From contig QKWP01000422.1 in NCBI GenBank assembly GCA_003550325.1, forward strand, positions 65,898-129,897: a stretch of 64,000 bases of DNA, written 5' to 3'. Every line of letters starts with the position of its first letter. The first letter of the stretch is position 1. This DNA is from Gigaspora rosea. Its lineage: Eukaryota > Glomeromycota > Glomeromycetes > Diversisporales > Gigasporaceae. The position numbers were made by a program, and so were the translations under genes. Below the pieces are notes generated by a model. The model searched no databases and was not told the DNA's origin. It worked only from the letters and a program-made list of their open reading frames with translations. Of this stretch, positions 23,794 to 35,025 are shown one piece after another.

Positions 23794-24116
23794 TTTTCAG
23801 GTATATAAAGATATTTATATTCAAATCATGTCTTTTTGGATTTCAAATATATATATTTCTCTTTCGTTTATTCATAACTTTTAGTGTAACATTGTTAATA
23901 TGAACTGCTCCTATGCTTTTTTCACATTAAAAATTGCGATTTAAAAGGTTTAAAGCCCATTTTGATAGTTTATCAAGTTCTCTATTAAAATACGCGCAAT
24001 AATGAGAAAATACTGACTTAAAAGTTTGAGTAATAAATTCAAATTTCAAATATGTATAGCTAATGAAGTATGCATATACCATATAAACGCATATTTCGAG
24101 AGGAGAAACCAAAATT
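23794..24116. other. Duplicated spacer, copy B left part
   Basis: Matches 13905-14420 and 29300-29790, minus the CCGTATG MITE. It is cut off by the copy-B repeat within the CCGTATAAGCG MITE. Confidence 0.65.
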
Positions 24117-25473
24117 CGATCTCCGACACCGGTCCGGATCGCTAATTTTGAAAATTTATTATTAATCTTCTAGCGATGATTTCCAATAACTACTCAATTA
24201 AACACAGAAAATTTTTTTTATTTTAACCTTAACCTGTACTTTTATAGAATCAAAATAAATAAAGTTTAATGAATTCGGATGGATGACTGTCAAGAAATCT
24301 TTGCTAGAAGTTTTAAAAAAAAATAATATAAAATCGGATGAATTTTTCTTATATTTTAAACGAAGATTTCTCAACAATAAATTCGATGAAAATTTTTTTT
24401 TATTTTAATCCTATGAGTTCAAAGAATGAAAATAAAAAACAGTTAACAAATTTAAATAAGCAGTTGTCGAAAAATATCTTTAAACTTTGAACAAGTATTA
24501 CTCGATGATTATTACCTTCAAATTCTATCAAAAAGAATTTTTCTTTAAATCCTGAAACAGATAAAAAAAATTTTGATCGAATTTGATTAGCTAAGCGTCG
24601 AGTAATCTTTGTTCAAAGTTTAAGAATCTATAAAATAAAGCTGCGGTCAAAATTTTTTCTATCTTTTAATGAATATTTCACGACAACTGCTGATTTAAAT
24701 TTTTGTTAAACTATTTTTTTTATTTGGTTCTATGCATTCATAGAATTAAGGAATTTATATTAAAATTTAAGCAAAAAGTTCAATATAACATTACTTTAAA
24801 TTTTCTTAAAAAACTTTTAATGAAAATTTTTTATTTTAATTCTATAAATTCATAGAATTAAAATAAAAAATTTTCACCAAATTTGGATAGATAACTGTTG
24901 AGAAATGGTTCATTATAAGATCAAAAAAATTTGACCGCAACTTTTATTTGTAAATGGTTAAACTTTGAACGAAGATTACTCAGCACTTAACCAAACAAAT
25001 TCGATGAAATTTTTTTATTTTAATTATACATGCACACAGAATCAAAATTGATATAGTTTGATCAGGTAATTATCGAGTAATATTCGTTCAAAGTTTAAAC
25101 ATCTATAAAATAAAAGCTGCGGCTAAATTTTTTTTTATCTTTTAATGAAAATTTCTCAATAGCTATTTATTTAAATTTGTTATTAAATTTTATGAACTCA
25201 TAGGATTAAAATAAAAAAAAAAACCATCGAATTTGAATAGATGGTTGTTGAGAAATCTTCGCTTAAAGTATAAGAAAAGAAAAAATTTTATTTTTACAAG
25301 ATTTTCTAATTTTAAACTTCTAGCAAGATTTCTTGACAGTCGTCCATTCGAATTCAATGAACCTTTTTTATTTTTATTCTATAGAAGTACAGGATGAAAA
25401 TAAAAAAATTTTACTATGTTTAATTGCGTAGTTATTGGAAATCGTCGCGATCCAGACCTGATGTCGGAGATCG
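24117..25473. mobile_element. Palindromic-unit repeat element, copy B
   Basis: The ends are inverted: left GATCTCCGACACCGGTCCGG, right CCAGACCTGATGTCGGAGAT. The inverted match continues through CGATTTCCAATAACTACTCAA. The interior carries the same TTTTATTTTAATTCTATG palindromes as 6799-8699. No ORF is present. It inserted into a MITE in the tandem-unit spacer. Confidence 0.65.
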
Positions 25474-25627
25474 ATCTGCTAATTATTGTGCTGATTTTGG
25501 TGGTAAAAAAGTTACAACTACTAAAGACTTTCCTGTGGATACATATTTGGAGGCGTTCATGGCGTTATTTTGAGCTTTCTTTAAAAAGTGGAATTACAAA
25601 ATAACGTTCATCATGTGTACTATTATA

Positions 25628-25779
25628 GTGATGCGGTAGAGTCGTCCCAATGAAGTCCCAATGGATTTTTTGATACGAAAAGTTACGGCGTGGCGTAACT
25701 TTTTATTAAGCTACAAATAAGCCGTAACTACAATTTGTAGTATCTCAAAAATTCATTGGGAACGATTCTACCGCATCAC
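25628..25779. mobile_element. Tc1/mariner-like MITE, GTGATGCGGTAGAGTCGTCC ends
   Basis: Ends GTGATGCGGTAGAGTCGTCC / GGAACGATTCTACCGCATCAC, flanked by TA on both sides. The interior has inverted AGTTACGGC/GCCGTAACT. Confidence 0.75.
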
Positions 25780-26650
25780 TAGTTTATACGATAATGTACA
25801 GTTTATAAAAACTCTAAACTTTTTCATAGCCTACTCTAAGTTATATTTTAACATGAAAAAAAGAATAATAATGCAATTCTAGTCCTAACCATCAAAAAAA
25901 AGGTAAAGGTGGTTTTCTTTTAAAAGCAAGTTTTTATAAGCTTGTTAAATATACATATTTTTGCTATATATTCACAAATTAAAAAGAAACAGAAACCTAC
26001 CATGCACAAGATGGTTTGCAAAGCACAGGTTGGTTAAATTTTAGATTCTAAGAACGTACGTATATAACTGGCAACAAATAAATAAAATTTTGATACAGAT
26101 ATCAGAATATTGTTCAGTCAACATCCTAAGTGCAAACTCCTTAAGTGCAAAATTCCCGCTATAAGAGCAAGCTATTTTAATTGCCAATTAAATTTTATTA
26201 TTATCTTATCTGTTATATTATTCTATCGGAGTAATTTTCTAAATGCAAAACTTTCTCTAAGTACAGTGATCCCGAATATTTTGCACTTAACATAGCAGAA
26301 TACTGCAATACTGTACAGGAATCACTATAATCACTGCAATTAAAATATATAGCAATAAAAAAAAGAATTTATATTTATACAGTATAAACTGTATTATATT
26401 AATAGATTTTATGGATAAAAAAATTTGCATGCAAAGGAGTGAAGAATTATATTATAATAAGTCACCTAAATCTTCAATATACCTTAACATGATTTGTAGA
26501 AAATACGAAAAAAACAAAAAATATAATCGTATAAAGGGGATAATATTGAGTGCAAATATAATGAATGAAGTCTCACTAAAATTTCCTTATTATTAGGGAC
26601 AACAAAAAACAAACGTGATGAATCGCAAGATCTAATCAAAAGGTTTTCTT
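25780..26650. other. 3' flank of BTB-TLDc copy 2
   Basis: Collinear with 8870-9610 and with 30050-31560, including the pogo-like MITE (26112-26319). No independent gene is seen. Confidence 0.65.
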
Positions 26651-28186
26651 TTATGATGATTCCTCTGTAACGTTGCTAACTACTTGAAAAACTTCATAAT
26701 CTACAATTTTTACTGAATTCATGTTTGCAATTTTAGGGTAACTTTTTGTTTTAAGTTGCCAAGTATGACTGCCGTCTGGAACGCGTAAATCAGGGCCTTC
26801 TCCGAACCATGGACCGTAATTTTCATGACAAACAATAGCATAACTTCTATTGTCATGATTAATACGTGATACTGTTGCATTTTTGAGATCACCATAATCG
26901 AACGCAAATATGAAGCTATCCGTTGTTGGTCTAGTTATATTTTCATTATTCCAATCAAATGGATTGTAACCACCAATAAGAAGATTAGAATTTCGAACTT
27001 TTGCAATAGTAATTGTTGCCCCTTTGTTATTGCATTTTTGATGAAAATCTTGTGAAGAAAGGCCATCCAGACTACTTCGAAAAAGAAGATTAAATTTGTA
27101 ATGAAATCCTTTCGAAGTCTTATCATCTATAGTTTTTTTATCTATCCATTCCGTTAATAATAGTGCAATATCCTTGTCAATTAATACAGAGTCAATTTTA
27201 AAGTTGCCCCATCTGATAAGAAATGGGTTGTATGACGGTTTGATATCTGAATCTATAAAACAAGTTATTATATCCTCAATTAAATGTTCTGGAAGAAGGT
27301 GCTTATATTTCCATACTTCAGGCATGAACTTCTTGTGATCCATCTGATAAAATCTAATGAGTTCAATTAATTCAGATAATGTCTTTTTTAATACATTAAT
27401 GTCTTCATCTTCACACATGGCTTCATTATTAGTATCTTCATACATATCTTCATTATTAGTGTCTTCACACATATTGTCGCTTTCGAGTATTGTATTTTGA
27501 GCAATTCCCCATTTAATTAGTTTTTTCCAGATATCACATTCTTTCATATTGAGGCTATCACATTTAAGAATTAATTTTAGTGCATCTTCCTTTAATGAAA
27601 GAAACTCCTCTGAATCAAACAATAATTTAGGCTTTTCGCAAATAATCTCCAAATAAGCTTCATTAAGTTCATTGAATTGTTGATTATCAGTAATAAAATG
27701 AACAATTTTAATGAGACTTTGTTGTAAGAATATACAACTATATTCGATTAAAAATTCTTGAATAAAGTCAGTAAGTTTTTGAATTAAAAGTTCATCTGCG
27801 GCAACCAGAAGATCTAGGATTATTTCATCATCTTGACCATTAAAATCCAGTATTCCACAATACAAAAATCTATTTAAATATGTATAAAATATGGAGTTAG
27901 AATCTTAAATGGTTGTTATAAAAGTTTAATATTATATCCTTACTTAAGAATAATATTAAAAGTTAATGCACTTATATTAGGTTGGGATAAAACAAAATAG
28001 CCATCTTTTCTTGTCAGATAATGCCCTACGAAAGTAAGATGATCTAGTGCAAAGAATTACAGAATGTGCATGAATTGATTCAACGTTTGGTTCTTTCCCG
28101 ACGGTAATAATTGTGTCATAGCGTTCTCTGGTCTCATATAGGTTTTTAAAATCTTCAGCTATGTCTTCAGAAAATGGTTTGGCCAT
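26651..28186 (-). pseudogene. BTB-BACK-TLDc protein, copy 2, frameshifted in BTB
   Basis: Same structure as copy 1: exon 28186-27944, intron 27943-27870, exon 27869-26651. The BTB exon reads normally to ALSD. A net 11-nt loss relative to copy 1 (around 28013) then changes the frame and gives a stop within 20 codons. The second exon, with BACK and TLDc, is open over its whole length (YKFNLLFRSSLDG, GPWFGEGPDLRV). Three features separate it from copy 1: a four-residue insertion (IAED) near the N-terminus, two to three acidic EDTNNEDM-type units between BACK and TLDc, and shared downstream elements. Either it is a young pseudogene, or a shorter TLDc protein is made from an internal start, or a splice I cannot see restores the frame. 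Confidence 0.8.
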
Positions 28187-28299
28187 TATCTACCTCCTAA
28201 ATTCGTATATTCGGGTATTGTACGTTATTACAACAATTAAAAGCCAGGATTTTATGAAGATATTGTTTATGTATTTTGTCCAAAATTCTCGTGATACCA

Positions 28300-28619
28300 G
28301 ACACGTGATTTTGAACCAATCATGGCACAGGATCAGGTGTAACGTGAAAACGAAACAAAACAGCTGGCTTTTTCAAAAATCGTCTATATAACGCAAAATT
28401 TGGCTTACACAACCACCTTCTGCGCCTTAACAAAAAAATTTCTTGCAAAATTTTGCTATATATGAGGCTCTTGCTAACGTCGTCCGAACGCTCACCCTTA
28501 CCCTAATATCGAAAGATAACTTTTTAATCGAAAAATGCAATGACGCGTCGCGATTTTTTTTCGACCAATAGAATTTTAGCGCATATCATCACGTGCCTGC
28601 GGAAATTTTATGCAGTTCC
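28300..28619. other. Non-coding interval
   Basis: Unique sequence with CACGTGAT words. No gene or clear repeat is seen. Confidence 0.4.
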
Positions 28620-28717
28620 TAGTGATTGTACCCGGGTAGAACCTGCTATTGTGTGACGGATATCCGGGTAATTTAATAGTAACCGGGTAGAGGTTTTCCC
28701 AACGGGTACAATCTCTA
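28620..28717. mobile_element. 98-bp hAT-like MITE, TAGTGATTGTACCCGGG ends
   Basis: Ends TAGTGATTGTACCCGGGTAG / GGGTACAATCTCTA. Flanking octamers GCAGTTCC and GCGGTTCC differ at one base. Same family as 6318-6769. Confidence 0.7.
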
Positions 28718-28804
28718 GCGGTTCCTATGTATAATTTATGATTATGATTATGAATATGAATATTATGATAACGCCTGCCAAATGACCATATATTATATGA
28801 AATG

Positions 28805-29135
28805 TCATAGAATTTGCGAAATTTTAAACTTTATCTTATACTAAAATCCGGTCGTGTCTTTTTTAAATGCTGGCCATCCGTTATCGGTGAATTTTACACA
28901 GCAGTTTGACATAATAAAAAAACATTTAGATTTTGATGTAGGCTTTGGCCTTGCTCGTAAATTTGCTCCATTAACTTCATCAACAATCATCGGTTTATCT
29001 GAATTACAGCAAAGATACTTCATATTCGTTTAATAGAAAAGAAATTAAAGATATTGTGAAGATGAAAATATTATTTCCATTAGAGGAATTTTTAATAATT
29101 GGTTATGTAATTATGCTAAAACACGATTAGAGAAT
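28805..29135 (+). pseudogene. Orotate phosphoribosyltransferase relic 2
   Basis: Collinear with relic 1 and with codons about 11-140 of the intact gene (ATAGAATTTGC, ACTAAAATCCGGTCGTG, TTAGATTTTGATGTAGG, CTTCATCAACAATCATCGGT, TTCGTTTAATAGAAAAGAAA). Frame is lost several times. At ATAGAATTTGC and GGTCGTG it is slightly closer to the intact gene than relic 1. It shares relic 1's flanks, so the two arose by duplication of an already broken copy. Confidence 0.85.
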
Positions 29136-30050
29136 GAGATTAGATACAGAATTTTGACGCAGTTTTTGAATTCAAAGTTCTGATCATGAAAATGAAGATC
29201 GCGGGACTGACATTTCGCATCGCATCTTCTAAATTATTCATTACTGTAATTACAATGTTAATATTATAAATGTTAGCATATAGAATGAAAGCACCATTTT
29301 TCAGATATATATAAAGATATTTATACTCAAAATCATGCCCTTTTTTGTTTTCAAAAAAGTGCATTTTCTTTCATCCTTCAGTCTATAATAGAGTTATTCG
29401 TGAGCTTTTTTACATAACACCGTATGTTATCGATTAGAAGCAACCACCGAATAAAAGCAACCACCAGATTTTTGGAGCCAAAAATTTGACTAAAGTTATT
29501 AATAAAATTGGACTCGAATAGAAGCAACCCCTTCACTTTAGCTCGAAAAAATTCTCAGTTTTTTTCGCAACATTTTAGTTGCTTCTATTCGGCAACATAC
29601 GGTATTTAAAAATTGCAATTTTTAAAGGTTCGACAGTCCGAAATAATGATAACTCATCAAGTTCTCTATTAAAATACGCGTAATAATGAGAAAACATTGA
29701 CTTTAAAGTTTGAGCAATAAATTCAAATTCCAAATATTATAGCTAATAAAGTAAGTATATACTGTATAAGCGCGTAATAACGCATATTTCGCGACTCTAC
29801 GCGTGATTTCAAAACGCGTACGCGCAGTAATTCGAATTATTATACTAATTTTGAGTTCAACACGCTTTCTTTAAAAAAATGGAATTTCAAAATAACACTC
29901 ATGTGTGTTATTACGTTTATACGGTATTGATAGTTTATAAAAAAAACTCTAGGCTTTTCCATAGTCTATTCTAAGCTATATTTTAACATGAAAAAAGCAT
30001 AGTAACGCTTTCAAATCCTAATCATCCAAAAAACAAAAAAAAAAAATTCT
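29136..30050. other. Duplicated spacer, copy C, with two MITEs
   Basis: Matches 13776-14660. The CCGTATG MITE is at 29420-29602 and the CCGTATAAGCG MITE at 29762-29924. No gene is seen. Confidence 0.7.
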
Positions 30051-30246
30051 TTCTTAGAAATAAACTTGTTAATTATACATATTTTTGACATAACTTATAC
30101 AATTCACAAATTAAAAAGAAAACAGCAAATCAACCAAGTACATGATAGTTTGCAAAGCACAGGTTGGTTAAATTTTAGATTTTACAAACGTACGTATATA
30201 ACTGATAACAAATAAATAAAAATTTGGTACAGATATCAGATCACTA

Positions 30247-30723
30247 TATAGTCAGCCTTCCCTAAATGCAAACCTAGGGATGGTAAATGTTTTAAAACAC
30301 CGTCTTAAAAAAAATGATTGATTTTTATTTGTTTAAAAATGGTTTAATACGTTATGACGTAATTAAATTATAGCATTCAACTCGAGAACCGTTTTTTTAA
30401 AAAAATTTTTCTCGGTTGACAATTAAAATTAACCAGTTGGAAGCAAAATTTTAGCTCAGACGCCGATGGTTTAAAAAAAAATTTTAAACCAATAAAAAAT
30501 GGGTTAAACCAATAAAAAATGGGTTAAACCAATAAAAAATGGGTTAACCCGTTTTTTTACCATCCCTATGCAAACCCCCGAGTGCCAAATTCCCGCTATA
30601 AGTGCAAGTTATTTTAATTAGCTAATAAAATTTTATCGAATCGAAGCAAATTTTCTAAATGCAAAACTTTCTACCGGTAAGTGCAATGGTCCCGAATATT
30701 TGCACTTAGAGAGGGTTGACTTA
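30247..30723. mobile_element. Pogo-like MITE with nested insertion
   Basis: Outer ends are AGTCAGCCTTCCCTAAATGC and ATTTGCACTTAGAGAGGGTT. This is the same insertion as at 9100 and 26112. It was later interrupted by the hAT-like element at 30275-30568. Confidence 0.6.
30275..30568. mobile_element. hAT-like MITE, TAGGGATGGTAAA ends
   Basis: TAGGGATGGTAAA/TTTACCATCCCTA ends. The octamer TGCAAACC is repeated exactly at 30267-30274 and 30569-30576. The right part holds three copies of a 20-bp unit (AAACCAATAAAAAATGGGTT, 30486-30546). It is absent from the other two copies of the flank, so it is younger than the duplication. Confidence 0.85.
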
Positions 30724-30772
30724 GCCGGTTACTACACCAATAACTTGGCAAGAACGTATGTACTGTACGTAC

Positions 30773-31179
30773 CAGTGTTGGAAATCTGTTTATGTTCTCA
30801 TGAGAATAAATTTATTTAAATTAATGTTCTCAGAATTTATTTATGTTCTCAATAGTAAACTTTATTATGTCAATATTTTTTTAAATTCCTTATTTCGGAA
30901 AATATTGGACAATTTATTCAAATTCTTGTCCAACTTTTCTCGTCTTTTATGTTCATTCATTTTCTTTTCGGATGATTTCGGATCTTCGCTCGATTTCTAA
31001 CTTTATTTCCAACTGGCATTATGCTATTATACTTATATTATACTTGTATAGAGAACATATTGTTCGAGTATTATGTTCTCAAATTTTTTTTCATAAAGAA
31101 CGTTTACAGAATAACAAATGTTCTCAAATCTAAAGCGATGTTCTCATGAGAACATGAGAACATAAGATTTCCAACACTG
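30773..31179. mobile_element. hAT-like MITE, CAGTGTTGGAAATCT ends
   Basis: CAGTGTTGGAAATCT/AGATTTCCAACACTG ends. The octamer GTACGTAC is repeated exactly at 30765-30772 and 31180-31187. TATGTTCTCATGAGAA words sit subterminally on both sides. A short open frame inside it is not a gene. Confidence 0.85.
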
Positions 31180-31565
31180 GTACGTACGTTGACATAATTG
31201 TCAGTACCGACACAATTAGCATTGCAATAAAAAAAAATTATAATTATATATACCGGTACTTTAATGCATTATATTAATAGATTTTATTAATATAAAAAAT
31301 TTGCATGCAAAGAAATGAAGAAATTACATTTTATCACGTCGCCTAAATCTCAAATATAAATGCCTTAACGTGATTTTTAGAAAATATGAAAAACAAACAT
31401 TGTAAGTAAATATAATTATAAAAAGGGATAAAATGCATTAATATCGGTTGTAAACATAATGATTGAATTCTCTCACTGAAGTTTTACTTATTATTAGAGA
31501 CAACAAAAAACCAACAAGACGAATCTTAAGGTGCACGAGATCTAATCAAATGTTTTTTTTTATGT

Positions 31566-33143
31566 TCATTTTTCTGTAGCGTTGCTAACTACTTGAAAAA
31601 CTTCATATTCTAAGAATGTTACTGAATCCCCATTTACACATTTAGGGTAGCTTTTTGTTTTAAGTTTACAAAAATTACTGTTGTTTTTGATGCGTAAATC
31701 AGGGCCTTCTCCGAACCATGGACCGTAACTTTCATGACAAACAATAGCATAACTTCTATTGTCATGATTAATACGTGATACTGCTGCATTTTTGAGATTA
31801 TTATAATTGAACGCAAATATGAAACTATCCGTTGTTACTTTCCTTATATGTTCAACAGTCCAATCAAATGGATTGTAACCACCAATAAGAAGATCAGAAT
31901 CTTGAGCTTTTGCAATAGTAATTGTTGCCCCTTTGTTATCACATTTTTGATGAAAAGCTTGTGAAGAAAGACCATCTAGACTACTTCGAAAAAGAAGATT
32001 AAATTTGTAATGAAATCCTTTCAAAGTCTTATCATCTATAGTTTTTTTATCTATCCATTTCGTTAATAATAGTGCAATATCCTTGTTAATTAATACAGAG
32101 TCAATTTTAAAATTGCCCCATCTGATGAGAAATGGGTTGTATGACGGTTTGATATCTGAATCTAAAAAACAAGTTATTATATCCTCAATTAAATGTTCTG
32201 AAAGAAGGTGTTTATATTTCCATACTTCAGGCATGAACTTCTTGTGATCCATCTGATAAAATCTAATGAGTTCAATTAATTCAGATAATGTCTTTTTTAA
32301 TACATTAATGTCTTCATCTTCACACATGTATTCGTTATTATTATCTTCACACATGTCTTCACTCTTAGTGTCTTCACACATATCTTCATTATTAGTGTCT
32401 TCACACATATCTTCACTATTAGTGTCTTCACAGCTTTCGAGCATTGCATTTTGAGCGATTCCCCATTTAATTAGTTTTTTCCAGATATCACATTCTTTCA
32501 TATCGAGGTTATCACATTTAAGAATTATTTTTAGTGCATCTTCTTTTAATGAATGGAACTCCTCTGAATCAAACAGTAAATTAGGCTTTTTGCAAATGGT
32601 TTCCAAATAAATTTCATAAAGTTCATTGAATTGTATATTAGAAATAATAAAATGAAGCATTTTAATGGGACTTTGTTGTAAGAATTTATGACTATTTTTG
32701 ATTAAAAATTCTTGAGTAAATTCAGTAAGTTTTTGAATTAAAAGTTCGTCTGCGGCAATTAGAAGCTCTAGGATTATTTCATCTTTTTGGCTATTCAAAT
32801 CCACTACTCCACAATACAAAAATCTATTTAAATATATATAAAATATGTAATTAAATGGTTGTTATAGAATTTTAATATTATATACTTACTTAAGAATAAT
32901 ATTGAAAGTTAATGCACTTATATTAGGTTTGGATAAAACAAAATAACCATCTTTTCTTTTAGCCCATTCATCAGATAATGCGCTACGAAAATAAGATGAT
33001 CTTGTGCAAAGAATTAAAGAATGTGCATGAATTGATTCAGCATTCGGTTCCTTCCCAACAGAAATAATTGTGTCATAGCGTTCTCTGGTCTCATACAGGG
33101 CTTTAAAATCTTTAAATAGATCTTCAGAAAAGGTTTTGGCCAT
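31566..33143 (-). CDS. BTB-BACK-TLDc domain protein, copy 3
   Basis: Two exons, 33143-32890 and 32823-31566, with a 66-bp intron (GTAAGTATA...AAATAG). The frame is kept and gives 503 residues. An upstream in-frame ATG (33164) would add MNLDYTI; I chose the ATG conserved in all three copies. BTB spans residues about 20-130 (YDTIISVGKE, HAHSLILCTRSSYF), then BACK, then TLDc to the end (RWGNFKIDSVLI, LLFRSSLDG, GPWFGEGPDLRI). Between BACK and TLDc lies an acidic array of four CED(T/N)xxExM units of nine residues. Copy 2 has fewer units and copy 1 none. A Cul3-adaptor or scaffold role is likely from the family but not shown here. Its 5' flank has diverged from copies 1 and 2, so its regulation may differ. 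Confidence 0.9.
32312..32432 (-). repeat. 27-bp coding minisatellite (acidic CEDTNSEDM unit)
   Basis: Four to five 27-bp units (plus strand: GTCTTCACACATATCTTCAC-like) encode the acidic linker. The unit number differs among the three paralogues, which is typical of in-frame slippage. Confidence 0.85.
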
Positions 33144-33169
33144 TATGGTATAATCTAAATTCATACAGT

Positions 33170-34130
33170 GTATTAAATATTGTATATCACAATAACAAAT
33201 TAGATTAAAAGTTAGGATTTTATCTAGTTACCCTTATAACGATAAAATATTTATTTCCAAAATTTTTGGATTTTCTAAACTATTTGGTTAATATATACTA
33301 CGGTATAATAAGTGTAATGACGTAGTTATAATTAGTGAATTACCTGTTGATCGATTAGGCTTGATGATCAAACATGATGTTATGTGCTCGTTCAAAGTGA
33401 GTCAATCAAATGGTTGAAGTTTGATCGATTAAGAAAATTTATATAGTAAAAAAATTTTTTTTAGTTTTACAGGTTATAAATAAAGTCATTCAGGTAACCA
33501 ATGTAAGATTTATCAACCGTGACTAATTGTCCACCTGAAGATATAAAAGAACACTCTTCATCATATCATTATTAGTCTTACTAATGTTAGATCGTTACAT
33601 GACGTAATTAGTTAAATTACGGTAATAAACTCTTCGCTTTTTAATATTTAACTGCTTTGCAAGGTCCTTTAGGAATTTTCTCTTATTTTTACCCTTGCCC
33701 TATAATCATTATCCTTGCCATCCCACCTTATCTCTATTTTTATAATCCCTATATATGCTGTTACGACTGGTTGGAAGGGCAGTATGCATGTTTGCGTAGC
33801 TCCAGTCGCAACTGTGGAGTGAAAATGACAGCGTCACTCATCGAAGTAGAAATGATAGTGGGAAATTAATGTGCATGATTGCACACTTTAGCTCCAGTCG
33901 CAACAGTGGAATGAACATACAGCATCATTCATCGAAGTAGAAGGAAACGATAGTGAGAAATTAATGAAAGTCATATCGTTATTACTACGCTACTCATAAT
34001 TTGATCGGGAAACTCTTGGACACTTTTCTTTTATTAACTGGGACAACTAGCGCTTTTATACATTTTAAAATTTTATATGATACAATCCTTGGGAGGCTTC
34101 GGGGCTGCCACGTCAGCTTCACATAGCCTA
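33170..34130. other. Intergenic, with a tandem duplication
   Basis: 33794-33869 and 33884-33966 are two copies of a segment beginning TAGCTCCAGTCGCAACTGTG and ending GAAATTAATG. No gene is supported. Confidence 0.5.
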
Positions 34131-34131
34131 C

Positions 34132-34849
34132 AATACCTTTCCTTATTACAAGTCACTCTCGTTATAGTGAACTCTCGATATAGTGAAGATTGGCTATAGT
34201 GAAGAATTTTTTTAGAACAGAATTATTATTACTATAATAAAAGGCTCTCGATATAGTGAATCTCTCAATATAGTGAAGAAATTTTACAGCCCGAGGACTT
34301 CACTATAACGAGAGTGACTTGTATAACCGAATTCCTTCCGTGACGCGTGAGGTGAATTGGGTAGATACATGAACAATACAATCATGGTGAACAATCAGAC
34401 CTTCACTTATAATCGATGATCTGCTAGCCAGATGAAGAGTTAGTAAAAGACTAATGTTTCGGGTGTAAAGTCCTAATCCAGATAACGATGCGAGGGGACG
34501 TTTAATTGGTGTTGAGGGAATTGAGTATTAGTAATGGTGAAGGGTAGAAGACCCGTTGAATGTATCGGATTCTAGTTAGCCAACATGTACAAAAGACCGC
34601 CTTGTTCTCCTTTATAAATAAAGGCTGTGTTATTTATTTATATCGTATCTCTTGAATTTGATTATTACTGAATACATACTTATTTCTTTATTGACATTTT
34701 ACCGTTTTCCATCTTACTTGTTGAATGCTTATATTTACGATTTCTTTTAATAATATACACATATTTATTATTCGTATCTTATATTCGTTTATCATCTCTG
34801 ATCTACCTTGGCACCTAGCAACCTGATGCTCTCCCGAACTAGAGATCAT
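34132..34849 (+). mobile_element. Probable solo LTR, copy 1
   Basis: Collinear with the reverse complement of 54374-54968: GTGACGCGTGA, ATCTGCTAGCC.GATGAAGAG, TTTCGGGTRTAA, CTCCTTTATAA and CTGATGCTCTCCC occur in order. The length of about 550 bp without the inserted MITE, the lack of ORFs and the CTCTCCCGAACTAGAGATCA end suggest a solo LTR. Ends and target duplication are not certain. Confidence 0.45.
34149..34321. mobile_element. Tc1/mariner-like MITE, CAAGTCACTCTCGTTATAGT ends
   Basis: Ends CAAGTCACTCTCGTTATAGT / ACTATAACGAGAGTGACTTG are perfect inverse copies flanked by TA. It is inserted near the start of the putative LTR. Confidence 0.85.
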
Positions 34850-35025
34850 AATGTAATAATTATATGTTATATGTTACCTATTACATTGATATATACTATA
34901 ATTAACAACTTTATTAATTTAAAATGTATTACATTTATGATTCGAATATTTAAAGCCTAATGTACTTATATCATAACATTACTTGTTTTAATTCAATACA
35001 AATAGTTTTTTTTTACTTAGATAAA

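Noticed and set aside
26110..26295. 61-codon frame in the flank of BTB-TLDc copy 2
   Set aside because: It coincides with the pogo-like MITE and is not open in the other copies.
30758..31000. 80-codon frame rich in Phe/Leu
   Set aside because: It lies inside the hAT-like MITE 30773-31179 and starts in its target site.
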